The notes under the pieces: model-generated
What the model was told of the DNA's origin: nothing
The model's database searches: none
The model's input: only the letters and a program-made list of their open reading frames with translations
DNA from: Cryptomeria japonica
Lineage: Eukaryota; Streptophyta; Pinopsida; Cupressales; Cupressaceae
Direction of reading: 5' to 3'
DNA: 64,000 bases
Assembly (NCBI RefSeq): GCF_030272615.1
Contig: NC_081411.1
Location: forward strand, 155,086,971 to 155,150,970
In this document: positions 1 through 11,312 of the stretch, in pieces
Position numbering within the stretch: position 1 is the stretch's first letter
How the letters are laid out: every line of letters starts with the position of its first letter
Program-made: the position numbers and the translations under genes

Positions 1-303
1 ATCTCAACAGACTTGGATCTCTCCAAGCCACTTCTAACTAAGATTTCTCTCAAGGTCAATGATCTTCAATAGCAACACTATACATATTACAAAGTGCTCT
101 TTTTTTTTTGTAGGTCCTGCTTTGCTACTAGACATTTTGCATCATCCTACCCATGTGTGCCTTGTCCTTTCTTTTCTCCCACTTGGTGGAAGGATGTTGA
201 GAGGTGTCATCTTACTATCTTTCCTAATGACTCTTGTTTGCATTCTTTGATGGATGGGAGAGGGGTATGGGAAGGGGGAGGGAGAGAGAGGGGGAGAGTG
301 TTG
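1..303. other. Flanking DNA, no gene recognised
   Basis: There is no convincing ORF or known repeat here. The right end becomes purine-rich (GGGAGAGAGAGGGGGAG near 280-298) just before the LTR-like fragment. It probably belongs to an older, eroded repeat, but I see nothing that classifies it. Confidence 0.4.
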
Positions 304-720
304 ATCAGGTTGAAAGCACCATAATACTGAGAGGGGGGAGGTGAATCAATTTCCCATAGATTTAAAAAAAAATCTTCACAATTATAACTTTCCATAGAAA
401 TATCAAACAAACTTGACTGATATAAAGAAATTAATGTAGAATGAACATGAAGAACACAAACACAAGATAAAAAATAGATTTTATACATGAAAAACTGAAA
501 TGGGAAAAACCACAGAGAGTGTTAACTCTCAAGAGAATATATATAGTTATATTTGTGTTTACAAAAGAGGTGGCTCACTGCCAGATTACAAAGATGACTC
601 ATTGTCGGACTGCTTACTGTAAATATACAAAGAGATGGCTAACTTCTAGGATGCTCACTGCAACTAAAAAGAAAATGCATGGGATCAATTCTAAGGTTAG
701 TCTTAGATTATAAATCTCAA
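304..720 (-). repeat. Degenerate Copia-type LTR fragment
   Basis: Two landmarks shared with the LTRs of Copia-1 and Copia-2 occur here in the same order. One is ACTGAGAGGGGGG followed by a GTGAATCA block (about 327-348). The other is AAATGGGAAAAACCACAG (about 498-515) followed by an AACTCTCAAGA-like stretch. In the intact elements the first lies at the plus-strand left edge of the LTR and the second about 350 bp further in. No right end or target duplication could be placed. Strand is inferred from the intact relatives. Confidence 0.4.
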
Positions 721-1533
721 ACTCTACAACAAATTTGGTTAAAGATCTTTGTACAACTATCCTACAGCAAGTCCGGTAAATAACTACTGCACCACTACAA
801 CACTGTTTGTGTTTGTTGTTCACAAATCACACTTCATCCCTACTAACTCTCTTTCGCACATCACACACCTTTATACACTTCTCTATTCCTTTCTCATGCT
901 ACTATATATGTGTATGTATATATACCAGAGGTCACAAATATAAAATAGTGTATCAACCAAGCCCCACGCATTATCAATATGCTCATGTCGGCCTATGCAA
1001 GACTTTTGTACACACTTCCTTTATATACATGATTTCTAATGTATATATACTGAGATTATTGGAATGAGGCAGGATCATCTGGAACCAAGAATACTGACCC
1101 ATCATTACAAAATTAGGATCAATATCTCCAGAATGTAGACTCCACACATACTAAGAATACCAAAACACAAAACTCGAAGAGATTGACAATTACCAAAGAA
1201 GATAACATTAGGACACATAACTGATACCGAGATCAATGAGAACTCAAAGTAACCCCAAAAATCATCATCCAGAGATGTCCACAACATATTACTGTTATCA
1301 TAACTTCTGACCAAAACATCAACATTTGTGAATACCAAAAGAATTGCACATATTGAATGCGTAAAATGCTCGCGTACAATATCCATAACATTCGGATTGC
1401 ATACACTATTTGGTCCAAACTGGATAGTTGGTTTGACATCAATGACAATAAAATTCACAGAAGTCTAATAGAGAGAGGAATTCCAAGATCTCTCTAGTAA
1501 CTTCATCTTTTTAAGTTTGACAATGTCTCTAAT
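721..1533. other. Intergenic DNA, no gene recognised
   Basis: The stretch is AT-rich. A 117-codon minus-strand ORF (1105-1458) has no recognisable motif, and a second minus frame is open over the same bases. I do not regard either as a gene. The stretch could be the eroded remainder of the retroelement whose LTR fragment lies at 304-720. Confidence 0.35.
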
Positions 1534-1633
1534 GGTGTATATATGTATATATACTTATATGTATATATACTTATATGTATATATACTTATATGTATATGC
1601 ACTTATATGTACATGTATGTATGTATACACACA

Positions 1634-1668
<35 letters not shown>
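1534..1668. repeat. TATG/TA microsatellite, insertion target
   Basis: Units of TATATGTATATATACTTA change into TATG repeats and then a pure (TA)n tract ending at 1668. Copia-1 is inserted in this tract. Related TA/TATG sequence reappears at 16868-16873, 34022-34267 and 45267-45290, so these look like pieces of one original microsatellite locus separated by insertions. Confidence 0.9.
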
Positions 1669-1670
<2 letters not shown>

Positions 1671-3005
1671 ATGAATAATGATGAACAACAGATACCCTGA
1701 CTGGTACTGAGAGGGGGGTGAATCAGTACATACAAAAAATTCTCTCCAACAATCTTATCAAGCTAAAACAACACTAACCGATTGTCTTCATTACTGAACT
1801 TAACCATGGCAATATCAGTTAAACACAGTAAGACTTTTGACAATATAAACCAATAAAACTGAACCCTTCAGATACATTCAATACTTGGTAACTACTTCAC
1901 CCATAAACATATGCATGTGGTGTGTCAACAATACCATAACCATTATCTTTGCATGCATAATCACTTAAACAAAGAATACTTAATCATCACATGAAAAATG
2001 CACAACTCATGACACACAGACTTTTCATGTGGAAACACAAATGGGAAAAACAACGGTGGCGATGAATACCCACAAGCTTGTTTTTGAACTCTTTTGAATC
2101 TTGCTCTGTTAGGAGCCTAGTCTGGTTAAAGACTTTACAATATGGTTCTGCTAGGAACTAATCCTGTTAAAGATCACTCGGTTAAGGGATCTCTATATAG
2201 CCTGTTAAATGTTGAAACCCCGTTAAAGGTTGAAACCCTGTTAAAGGTTACCTTGCTAGAGGATTTAAAGAACTCAATGAACTTGAGTCCTAGTTAGAGG
2301 ATTTATAGTACGCCTGTTAAAGCTACCTGACAAAGGGATTTTCCTTTTGTTGAAATGGTTAGAAGACAACAGGTAAAGCTTTGATTTGATAACAACACTA
2401 TATGCTAAGGCAGATCCTTTTTTAGTTCCTCTACTCTGCAATTACACTCTGCAGTTTTCTCTCACTAGTCTGGCAAGTATCACATCACTCGGATACACAC
2501 ACAACATTTGCCAACAACTTACAATAACAACATCATCGACCTTATAGACAAAAATTAGGTCAGTAGCATAAACCCTAAGCATATTAGGTTTACAATACAA
2601 GCGGTCCAATCTTGACCATCCAAACACTTTGCATAGAGAAATACAATTTCAAACAGATCACAAGACAATCTACATCATCCATTCTTCACCGCACATAGAA
2701 ATTAGTAACTCATCATGCTTTCTTTTCATCCCACTAAGACGAATGTTGATTCCCAAGGTAGACATTTAACGCAGTTGATCTTCATATGCAATATCCTCAA
2801 GGAAATCCTTCACGTGCACAAAGCTGACGTGGCATCATGATCTCATCTTCATCTCTTAGCTAACTTATCACAGAATGTCATCGATTGCATCGCACAAGCA
2901 AGATTGCCAAACTGGAAACCCTAGAGCTGAGACTACCAATAGGTAGTCACACTCAGTGAAACCCCGACACCTGTTCACTGCATCTCTTGATATTGTTTCA
3001 CCAAC
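1669..3005 (-). repeat. Copia-1 3' LTR, distal part (split by Gypsy-1)
   Basis: This matches 15454-16867 along its length. Shared landmarks include TGATGAATAATGATGAAC at the left end, the AAATGGGAAAAAC block and the run of TGTTAAAG-like repeats. The LTR breaks off at the CCAAC target of Gypsy-1 and resumes at 10951. The two parts total about 1.43 kb, close to the 1.41 kb of the other LTR. Confidence 0.9.
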
Positions 3006-4209
3006 TGTAAAGCAGAAAATTGAACCCTAGGTGTTCCCCCACTCCAAGGAGAGAGAAAGGAGGTCACCAGGATTGACGATTTTCACTTAGGAGAGACTTT
3101 ACATTCAAAAGAGGGGTTGAAATTCACAAGATCCAATCCCACACAATGCAAGATTGAATTCTAAATGAGTTTCAAGGGTTGAGACAACAAGGATACCCTC
3201 TTTTGTAAAGAATGTAGATAGAAGGATTGAACTAGGAGTGTATGTGAAAGTAAGAAAGATACACTTGTAGATGGAGATAGGGACACGGAATGAAGCTACG
3301 GACCTGAAATTAGCAGTAAAATGTTGAGACGATGCTGACCTGCAAGTTTGGGTGAAAGTTGACGGGACGATGGCACCCAGAGTGCACACGGTCCTTCAAA
3401 AAATCTGCGAAACGAAGGGGGATCTGTTCGTCTCTGCACAAGGATTCCAGATCAACCTACACATAGAAAAGAGAGGACAATTGGGGGGTTAGGGATTAGG
3501 GGTTTGCCTTCAGGTCAAACCCCGGTTTTGGAATTAACCAAGAAATGAGAATGCTGTAAATGTAAATGTTTGTAATGTAATCAAGTATTGATACCTTGTT
3601 GTAAGAATGTTTGTATTCTTACATGCAAAGGTGTAATGATGTTGTATATTGTAGGTGATCTCCTCTTCAATGGTTGAATCCTTGCCTTGAATGGAGACCT
3701 AGAATGCTCAATTGCTTGAAGGAATGCTTGAATGTTTGAATGTTTGAATGTTTGCCTATCACTTCCGCCTCTTGCACACATATGTTTTTTCACCCCCTTT
3801 CCGGGAGGGGAAATGTAGTTTATATACTTGTCAATTAGGGTTAGGAGACTGATTTTTCTGACCTTAGGCTGACCTAGGAGCATTATTTTCCAAATTGCAA
3901 ACTTGAAGACCCAATGCCCAACAAGAGACCGGGCCCAAAATAGGGCCAAGGACCAGGGCGCTAGGTGCCATGGTCCTGAGGGACCAGGGCACTGGGTGCG
4001 ATGGTCCTGAAGGACCAGGGCGCTGGGTGCCATGGTCCCACCTCCTGGGACAATAGGGTGCAGGGAGGATCAGGCCAAGGCGTAGAAAGATGCTGTTTTT
4101 GATGTCGTAAACAGGTTTCGGGGTCTCCATTCAGGTTCAACATTGCGCCGCCATCGTGAAGACCCAAATGCAGTCAAAATTGCAAGTGTCACAATTTTAC
4201 GACACTACA
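3006..4209 (-). repeat. Gypsy-1 3' LTR
   Basis: The LTR is about 1,204 bp, from TGTAAAGCAG to GACACTACA. It matches 9773-10945 end to end except for indels. A 31 bp unit is present three times at 3950-4042 and once in the other LTR. A TATATAAA box on the minus strand lies at 3819-3826. Confidence 0.92.
3950..4042. repeat. 31 bp tandem repeat, three copies, in the Gypsy-1 LTR
   Basis: Copies start at 3950, 3981 and 4012 and share GGACCAGGGC, TGGGTGC and ATGGTCC blocks. The partner LTR has one copy near 10748, so the expansion happened after insertion or in only one LTR. Confidence 0.85.
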
Positions 4210-4230
4210 TTTATCCCCCACTTTAGTGGG
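4210..4230 (-). promoter_or_regulatory. Gypsy-1 polypurine tract
   Basis: On the minus strand AAAGTGGGGGATAAA lies directly before the TGTAG of the 3' LTR, the position expected for plus-strand priming. Confidence 0.75.
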
Positions 4231-4961
4231 AGTATAAGCGTACGCCCATATTTTCGGTAAAGTACAAGGAAACAACATTGAAAGACTTTCACCACGTCAA
4301 GGAGGCAAGATACAACAAGCCCCCAGTGGACTAGGGATCTTACGACTTCGATTGACAAAGTAAAAGGCAAGATCACGAGGGAGAACCATGACTGACAGTA
4401 GTAAGGTTCCCTCACTATGAGTCATGCAAGAATAATACCAAAAATTTTCAAGGCAAAGCTAAGTTTGCCAAGAAATTTTTAAGAATCTTGAAGAGATATG
4501 GACGGAGTGTATGCCCCCTACGTTAAAGCGATCACACACGCCTCATCGGGGGTGATTGCTTTAAGGTAGTGATACACATAAGAAATGAGAAGGTAAAGGA
4601 GCATGTTATCACAAAGATTTAGCCCCCAAGTGTGAGATAAACCCAAGGATAATAGACACAAAACACAAATCACGAGGTGACTTCACTTTCCTTGGGGTCA
4701 GTATGCTATATGATAATTCATCTATATCATATGTATGTATGCATAATTGTTCTTCATTCCCCAATCAAGGAAGGTCACCTAGAAGAAGGGAACACATGTG
4801 TCTTTTGAGTCAACATGAGAGAGACCAAAAGAGATCTCAATGCTTTGCATCGTCCTCAAGTAGACAACACTAAGGACAACAAATTGAAGAATGAGAATAA
4901 CACATAGAAGAAGTAACAAAAGAGATCAAGAGAGGAGGAGAGAGTCTGCTATGCTAATGAA

Positions 4962-5840
4962 CTAGTCTAGCATGTTATCCACCCCCCGATCTTGCTGATC
5001 AATATTTCGGGAAGGCAGGGAACACGCTAGAGGAGGAACATCCAACACAGCAGATGGAGCTATGACAAGATCCAAACAAGGGCTATGTTCATGTTCCAAG
5101 CCACGTCGTTCTTGTCTAGGAGCTAAGATAAGTGCTTTAGAAAATTCGTTAGATAAATGGTTATCAATATCAACATATTCATATTCACTATCAGAAGAAA
5201 GAGAAGTAACATTTTCATCATGAATAACATTTTCATCTATATCATCATCAAGATTTATAAAAATAGGATCTTTAACTTGCACAAGATCAAAACCATCATG
5301 TATCTTATGTTTAGGAGACTTTGGCTCAATTTTTGGCTGACGAGAAAATGGAATAATACTAGCTGAAGGTGTTTTTGGGGATTACAAAGTTTGAGAAGCA
5401 GCTGCACGAGCTCTAAGATGACGCTTTCATCGGCGTTCACATGCAGAACGATTTCGTCTAGTCTTAGTAGGAAGTTGAGAAGATTGAGGAGGAGGAATGT
5501 TCTCATCCTTATCACTTGGGTGTTTAGGTTGTGGTCTCTTAGGTTGGATAATAGGAGAAGAGGAAGGTCTCTTCTCTCTATAAGAGGAAGGAGGAGGAAC
5601 TACTCCATATAAAGGAGGAATATCTGGTTTAGGAAGGAGACCAAGTCCATCATGACGAGGAGGTATAGGTCTACTTTTAGAAAGTTTGTTAGACATAGAC
5701 ATAGTCACATCCACAGGGATGGATTGGGAATCTTCTTGAGGAAAGACATTAGTTTTATCTTTCAAAGGAAGAACTTCCTTCTCAACAATGATAGGAATAT
5801 CAAGTTTGGGTGTTCTAGGTTCACTTAGAGATAGGATCAT
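4962..5840 (-). pseudogene. Gypsy-1 polyprotein C-terminal tail, no pol
   Basis: A single frame runs 5840 to 4962 with two stops, at 5427-5429 (TGA in ERR-stop-KRH, likely from an Arg codon) and near 5385. It encodes a Pro/Ser/Lys-rich segment (IPPLYGVVPPPSSYREKRPS) and then an acidic stretch (NLDDDIDENVIHDENV). I recognise no enzyme domain. A polyprotein ending here instead of in RT makes the element a gag-pro type. Reading on to the LTR (4210-4961) gives only stop-filled sequence. Confidence 0.65.
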
Positions 5841-6668
5841 ATCTGTTTTCCACTTTTGATAAGATTTGAAAAGATGATCACTTCGCGGTGCAAGAGATTG
5901 AAATTGTTTAGGCCAAAAATAATCAATAGGAATGCAAAAGTTCTTTCAGCTGGTTCAAAGAGACTATGATTGACAGTAACAACTTCACCATTATGGGGAA
6001 ATTTCAAACACTTGTGAATAGGAGAAGCAATAGCTTTCATGGAAGATAGCCAAGGATAGCCTAGCTTCACACGAAATTGTTTGGATGATGGAATAATAGC
6101 AAAGCTCACATCAAGGGATTTGTTATGGACCTTAATAGGTAATGTAATAGAACCAATTGCAGGAGAAGAAAATGCATCAAATAATTTCACAACCACATTT
6201 GTTTTGTCATAGATCACTTGATTCAATTGCAAAGTATAAAGAAATTCTTCAGTAATGACATTAACCATACAAGAAGGATCAATAAGCACTCCACGACAAG
6301 GTGTATTCTTGACTTTTGCAACTATATATAAAGGACCATCAGGTGCCCTGATAGTTTCACTAGAATCAAATGTGATGGAAGGCTCTTTAAGGATTTTCTG
6401 CTGCTCTACAAAGTTAATCACATTCAGAGTCATAGACACAAGACCATTAGATGAGAAAGAGGAATCGTTAGTCTCAATCACATTAGAGGTATGAGAAGGT
6501 AATGGATTAGTAAAAATCTTAAGATTTTGGTTAGGAAGAGCTACAGATGTGTTGCCTTTATCATTCACACCTGAAATAGAGATAGTATTATTATCAATCA
6601 AATCTTGAATTTTACCCTTTAAAGCAAAACATTTTTCAGTATCATGCCCAGGTTGACGATGAAATTGA
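5837..6668 (-). pseudogene. Gypsy-1 protease domain, frameshifted from gag
   Basis: The segment begins in the shifted frame with CQFHRQPGHDTEKC and continues as an ORF from 6601. The retropepsin-like region has GVLIDPSCMVNVI (about residues 104-116 of the 6601 ORF). The family form is LIDPGS or LIDNGS, so the active-site Gly is Ser and activity is doubtful. KLGYPWLSSMKAIASPIHKCLKFPHNG follows the usual C-terminal half. A second one-base shift near 5930 moves the frame before a PIDYFWPKQF phrase. Originally this was probably one gag-pro ORF. Confidence 0.78.
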
Positions 6669-8409
6669 CAAAAGATTTATTATCAAAATAGGGTGAATTC
6701 ATCTTTGCAGGATCTATTTGCTTTATAGGAGGGAGGGTAAGCACATTTCGTTCCAATAACTTATTCATAATACTATGCAATGATTCATTCAAAGGAGTAA
6801 ACTCTCTTTCTTTCTTGAAAAACTTAGAAATAGGAGGCACACCTGATGCTGCATTCACATTGTTGTTGGTGATGTTTTCATTGAACTTAATGAACCCTCT
6901 GTTCAGTTTAAACTTCCCAAATGGTTGTTGACTACTATCACCCTTATCACTCGGAGCCATAGGATTTGCTTGTTCCATTTGACTCACAGTCAGTTGATAA
7001 TTGTGAAGAGTTGCACACAACTGTTGGAAAGAAGTAAACTCAGAAAATAGGAGTTTTTCTCTAATAGCTTTTTGTAAATTAGAAATAAAGATTCTTTGAA
7101 TATCATTGTCAGGTACTGGAAAAGAAATTTGAGCACATAAATGCTTATATCTACCAATGAAATCAGTCACTTTTTCTTTAACACCTTGTTTACAATGCAT
7201 TAAATCAATCAAAGTAACTTTAGGACTTATATTGTTTTGAAATTGTTGAATAAAAGCATTTGCAAGTTGTTGGAAAGAAGTAATAGAATAGGAAGGCAAC
7301 GAGCAATACCATTGTAGAGCCTTATCTCTTAATGTTCTAGTAAACAGTTTAGCAAGCAACCTTTGGTCATGAGCAAAATTAGTACATATTGTTTGAAAGG
7401 TCTTAACATGTGTTAGAGGATCACCTTTACCATTATAAAGCTCCAATTGCAGGATTTCAACATGCTTGGGAGGGATAGTTCGAACAATGTCAAGAGAAAG
7501 TGGGCTCGCAACATCAAATGTGGGCACACTAAACTTAGATTCATTCATAGAGGCAATTTGTTGCTGTAAAGAAGAGACAGTTTGTGCAAGATTGTTAATG
7601 GTCGCTTCAGTCGAAGAGTTCATATTAGACATGTTAGATTGTGATGGAGGTATTATGTTATTGAAAGAAGGTATTGATTGAGAGTAAGGTGGCGGGACAC
7701 TATGATAGTTAGTCATAGGAGATGACTGGAAAGAAGGAACACTACAAGGAGGAATGGAATGGTTAAATGAATTGCCCCCTTGTGTCATGTTCATTTGTGG
7801 AGATGTAATAGGGACACTCCTTGAAGGAATGAATGAAGAAGTCGGATTGAATGAAGGAAGAGGGTTGATTGAAGAAGAAGGATTGCCCCCATGACTGGTG
7901 ATCATAGGTGGAATGTTTTGTATTGAAGTAGTCATTATGTTTGATGTAAAAGTAGGTATACTAGCAATAGAAGTTGTCAAAGGAATAGAATGATTGAATT
8001 GAGTAGGAGGTTGTGTATAACCTAAAGTTTTGGCACAACTCTTCATAGGCATCACATTCGAATCCACAATGTGTGCAATACTATGCAAAATATCAATTCC
8101 TTTCTTATCACTTTGAACCATACGTTTTAGACCCTCAATTAATGAAAGAGCTTGACTATCAGGGTATTCTTGAGACATCCATTGCTGAAAATCATCAAAT
8201 TGGTTATCCAATTTTGAAAGTTGTTCTACAGAAACCTCATGGAGAGCTTCTTCATCATTAAGAGGATTAGAGGAATTACCTATGTCCTTGTTAAAAGGGC
8301 CATTCAAATTAGGTTCCATCTCCTCGGTAATTAAACCTTGGAAATACTTAATTCTAAGGCTTTGTCTAATGGGAATAGTGTAAGTAGGGCTTATTGTTGT
8401 AAAACTCAT
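6619..8409 (-). CDS. gag: Gypsy-1 Gag polyprotein
   Basis: The uninterrupted 596-codon ORF starts MSFTTISPTYTIPIRQS. Residues 140-265 are rich in Pro, Ser and Asn, with many SIPPF-like phrases. A short coiled coil follows (268-292). The retrotransposon gag core (PF03732 type) runs from about residue 318 to 470: LYNGKGDPLTHVKTFQ, ALQWYCSLPSYSITSFQQL and an FIQQFQ block. Gag builds the particle that packages element RNA. The frame ends in a false C-terminus (MILKNVLL): a one-base loss in a T run near 6672 shifts away from the expected zinc-knuckle-like CQFHRQPGHDTEKC, which is open in the next frame. Confidence 0.88.
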   Translation of the reverse strand: MSFTTISPTYTIPIRQSLRIKYFQGLITEEMEPNLNGPFNKDIGNSSNPLNDEEALHEVSVEQLSKLDNQFDDFQQWMSQEYPDSQALSLIEGLKRMVQSDKKGIDILHSIAHIVDSNVMPMKSCAKTLGYTQPPTQFNHSIPLTTSIASIPTFTSNIMTTSIQNIPPMITSHGGNPSSSINPLPSFNPTSSFIPSRSVPITSPQMNMTQGGNSFNHSIPPCSVPSFQSSPMTNYHSVPPPYSQSIPSFNNIIPPSQSNMSNMNSSTEATINNLAQTVSSLQQQIASMNESKFSVPTFDVASPLSLDIVRTIPPKHVEILQLELYNGKGDPLTHVKTFQTICTNFAHDQRLLAKLFTRTLRDKALQWYCSLPSYSITSFQQLANAFIQQFQNNISPKVTLIDLMHCKQGVKEKVTDFIGRYKHLCAQISFPVPDNDIQRIFISNLQKAIREKLLFSEFTSFQQLCATLHNYQLTVSQMEQANPMAPSDKGDSSQQPFGKFKLNRGFIKFNENITNNNVNAASGVPPISKFFKKEREFTPLNESLHSIMNKLLERNVLTLPPIKQIDPAKMNSPYFDNKSFVNFIVNLGMILKNVLL

Positions 8410-9750
8410 GCACTAGAGAGAGAGAGAAGATTTTGAATTTTGAAAATAAAGTTTGCGAAATTGAACAATGAGATAATGATTATCCAATTTGAATTTTGTG
8501 AAAGAAGAGGGAAACACAACTTCCAAGAAAGGTAGGCACAATTTAAAATTAGGGCCAAGGGGGGTAGCACTTAATTTTAATTCTTATCTTGAATTTTGAA
8601 TTTATTTTCGAATTTAGAGGTAGCAAATTTCAATAAAATCAGCCAATCTCCTAGATTTAAGCTGTTAAATGCAATCATGACAATCTCCCAAAATTTCAAA
8701 AAAAATGTCGGGGACCGTGGCGAACGGAGTGCACATGGTCCTCACAACTTTTTTCAAAATTTTCAGGGATGAAAGTTATGATGATTTTAAAGCTAATCTG
8801 AAAAAATTGAGTGATTTTACGATCTGTAGATAGGCCAAATTAAAGTTGCAATCTCAAAATTGAACCCTACCAAGATTGTTGAAAGATGCAAAATTTGAAT
8901 TTTAAAAAGGAGAGGGAAACTGAAATTTTGAATTTTACGATTTTAGAGGGAATACTAAAAGCAATGCAAGCTTTGAAATTTAAAAGTTGACTCAATTTCA
9001 TGCAAAATTCAATTTTGAAAGTGGAAATCAAAGTTGTTGCAATTAAACATTTAATTTCAAAAGTCACAAATTGCAAAAACAAATTGAATAAAGCACCGAA
9101 ACTTCGAAATGAATGCCAACACACTTTTCAGATTTAGGACTGTAAGAAACACAATTTTAACACAAAATTTCAATTTCAACAATTTTTGAATGATTATAAG
9201 CCTTAATCCAAGCAATCACTAGACCAACTTTGACTTTAATTTTGAAAGTGTTAGAATTGATGAGATCAGCCAAGATTCTGGATTCTAGCAGAAAAATATA
9301 GTAAGATCTAGCTCCCGAAATTTCAGAAAATATGTTGGGGACAATGGCACTCGGGGTGCACACGGTCCTCGCAACTTTTTTCAAAATTTTCAGGGATGAG
9401 AGATATTATGATTTTGTTGTGGAATCCAAAGTTACAGCTAATTTGGAGGTGTTTTGATCAGTGAAATCATCGGTCAAAGGTTGAATCAAGAGGGTTTTAA
9501 AAATTAGGGTTTTGATACTTAACCACTTAATTTTTAGAATTAAAGCACAAATATGAATTGACAATTTGCAATAGAAGGGTAGATCTGAAACAAGCATTAA
9601 CAGTTAAAAATTTCACAAGCTCAATTACTAAAAAGAAAATTTAAGGTTTTTATGCAATTAACCTCTAAAATTTGCAAAAGATCAAACATGGAAATGTAAT
9701 TAAGGAAGCAAAATTTTTCAGATCTAACCATGAATAATCAAAATTAGGAT
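8410..9750 (-). other. Gypsy-1 untranslated leader with a duplicated block
   Basis: No coding sequence is supported between the primer site and the gag ATG. An 88 bp block at 8700-8787 is repeated at 9329-9416 (GGACNNTGGC, GTGCACANGGTCCTC, CAACTTTTTTCAAAATTTTC). A shorter relative of the same block occurs in both LTRs at 3361-3397 and 10128-10164. Such a recurring leader block could be a structural or packaging signal, which is inference. Confidence 0.6.
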
Positions 9751-9751
9751 G

Positions 9752-9769
9752 TTCACGTCGAGTTCACCA
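9752..9769 (-). promoter_or_regulatory. Gypsy-1 primer binding site (tRNA-Trp type)
   Basis: On the minus strand TGGTGAACTCGACGTGAA follows the 5' LTR after three bases. It matches 17 of 18 bases complementary to the 3' end of plant tRNA-Trp as I recall it, and diverges straight after base 18. Gypsy-2 and Gypsy-3 carry the same site extended to about 40 bases. Confidence 0.75.
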
Positions 9770-9772
9770 AAA

Positions 9773-10945
9773 TGTAAAGCGGAAAATCAAACCCTAGATG
9801 TTCCCCCACTCCAAGGAGAGAGAAAGGAGGTCACTAGGATTGACGGTTTTCACTTAGGAGAGACTTTACATTCAAAAGAGGGGTTGAAATTCACAAGATC
9901 CAATCCCACACAATGCAAGATTGAATTCTAAATGAGTTTCAAGGGTTGAGACAGCAAGGATACCCTCTTTTGTAAAGAATGTAGATAGAAGGATTGAACT
10001 AGGAGTGTATGTGAAAGAAAGAAAGATTCACTTGTAGATGGAGATAGGGACACGGGATGAAGTTGCGGACCTAAAATTAGCAGTAAAATGTTGAGACAAT
10101 GCTGTCCTACAAGTTTGGGCAAAAGTTGACGGGACGATGGCACCCGGAGTGCACACGGTCCTTCAAAAAATCCATGAAACGAAGGGGGATCTGTTCGTCT
10201 TTGCACAAGGATTCCAGATCTTCAATTACAGCCATGTACCTGCAACCTACACGCAAAAAAGAGAGGACGATTGGGGGGTTAGGGATTAGGGGTTTGCCTT
10301 CAGGTCAAACCCTAGTTTTGGAATTAACCAAGAAATGAGAATGCTGTAAATGTAAATGTTTGTAATGTAATCAAGTATTGATACCTTGTTGTAAGAATGT
10401 TTGTATTCTTACATGCGAAGGTGTAATGATTTTGTATATTGTAGGTGATCTCCTCTTCAATGGTTGAATCCTTGCCTTGAATGGAGACCTAGAATGCTCA
10501 ATTGCTTGAAGGAATTCTTGAATGCTTGAATGTTTGAATGTTTGAATGTTTGCCTATCGCTTCCACCTCTTGCACACATATGTTTTTTCACCCCCTTTCC
10601 GAAAGGGGAAATGTAGTTTATATACTTGTCAATTAGGGTTAGGAGACTAATTTTTCCAAACTTAGGCTGACCTAGGAGCATTATTTTCCAAATTGCAAAC
10701 TTGAAGACTCGATGCCCAACAAGAGACCGGGCCCAAAATAGGGCCAGGGACTAGGGCGCTGGGCACCATGGTCTCACCTCCCAAGATAGCAGGGTGCAAG
10801 GAGGATCAGGCCAAGGTGTAGAAAGATGCAGTTTTTGATGTCGTAAACAGGTTTCAGGGTCTCCATTCAGGTTCAACGTTGCGCCGAAATTGTGAAGACC
10901 CAAATGCAGTCGAAATTGCAAGTGTCATAATTTTACGACGCTACA
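9773..10945 (-). repeat. Gypsy-1 5' LTR
   Basis: The LTR is about 1,173 bp, from TGTAAAGCGG to GACGCTACA. It is upstream of gag in element orientation. It has about 20 bases not in the partner LTR (around 10219-10242) and lacks two of the three 31 bp units. Confidence 0.92.
10617..10624 (-). promoter_or_regulatory. Gypsy-1 5' LTR TATA box
   Basis: The minus strand reads TATATAAA in the middle of the 5' LTR, conserved at 3819-3826 in the other LTR. It is the best candidate core promoter for the element. No initiation site can be shown from sequence alone. Confidence 0.5.
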
Positions 10946-10950
10946 CCAAC

Positions 10951-11047
10951 TTTTTCCAATTTGCATACCGATTCTCTTGCACTTATTGACATCAATGACA
11001 ACATACATTATCATCATATCAACATGTCAGTTCATCATATGCCAACA
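10951..11047 (-). repeat. Copia-1 3' LTR, proximal part
   Basis: The LTR resumes after Gypsy-1 and its CCAAC duplication (10946-10950) and runs to the CA at 11047. On the minus strand this is the TGTTGGCATATGATGAAC start of the LTR. It aligns with 16771-16867. Confidence 0.9.
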
Positions 11048-11062
11048 ATCTCCCCCTTTGGC
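11048..11062 (-). promoter_or_regulatory. Copia-1 polypurine tract
   Basis: On the minus strand GCCAAAGGGGGAGAT directly precedes the TGTTGG of the 3' LTR, as expected for the plus-strand primer. Copia-2 has the same tract at 38687-38701. Confidence 0.85.
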
Positions 11063-11312
11063 ATTAATGACAATACTCAGTGTAGCATTGCAATTGTAAA
11101 CATCATAGACCAGTGTATTCTGCATCATCAGATATCTGCTCCCCCTTTGACAATAATGCCAAAGTGGAGGCACAAGATTCCATTCTCCACTATGTTGCTC
11201 CCCCTATGGAGTAGCATCCTTTAACACATCAATCCTGAAAGATTTGACACTATAGTATGTGACTAATGTGGAGCACACAACTTTAGTTTACTTCATGAAG
11301 GGGCAGAATCCC

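Larger units (their letters stand above)
3006..10945 (-). mobile_element. Gypsy-1: gag-pro-only Ty3/gypsy-type LTR element
   Basis: The element is bounded by TG (3006) and CA (10945), with the exact 5 bp duplication CCAAC at 3001-3005 and 10946-10950. It is nested in the Copia-1 3' LTR and is therefore younger than Copia-1. The internal region (4210-9772) encodes gag, a protease domain and an acidic tail but no RT, RNase H or integrase, so it would depend on a helper. Its primer site matches the one in Gypsy-2 and Gypsy-3, making a Tat-like helper plausible. Confidence 0.93.

Noticed and set aside
1105-1458. 117-codon minus-strand ORF
   Set aside because: No motif or homologue recognised; a second frame is equally open over the same bases, and the surroundings are eroded repeats.
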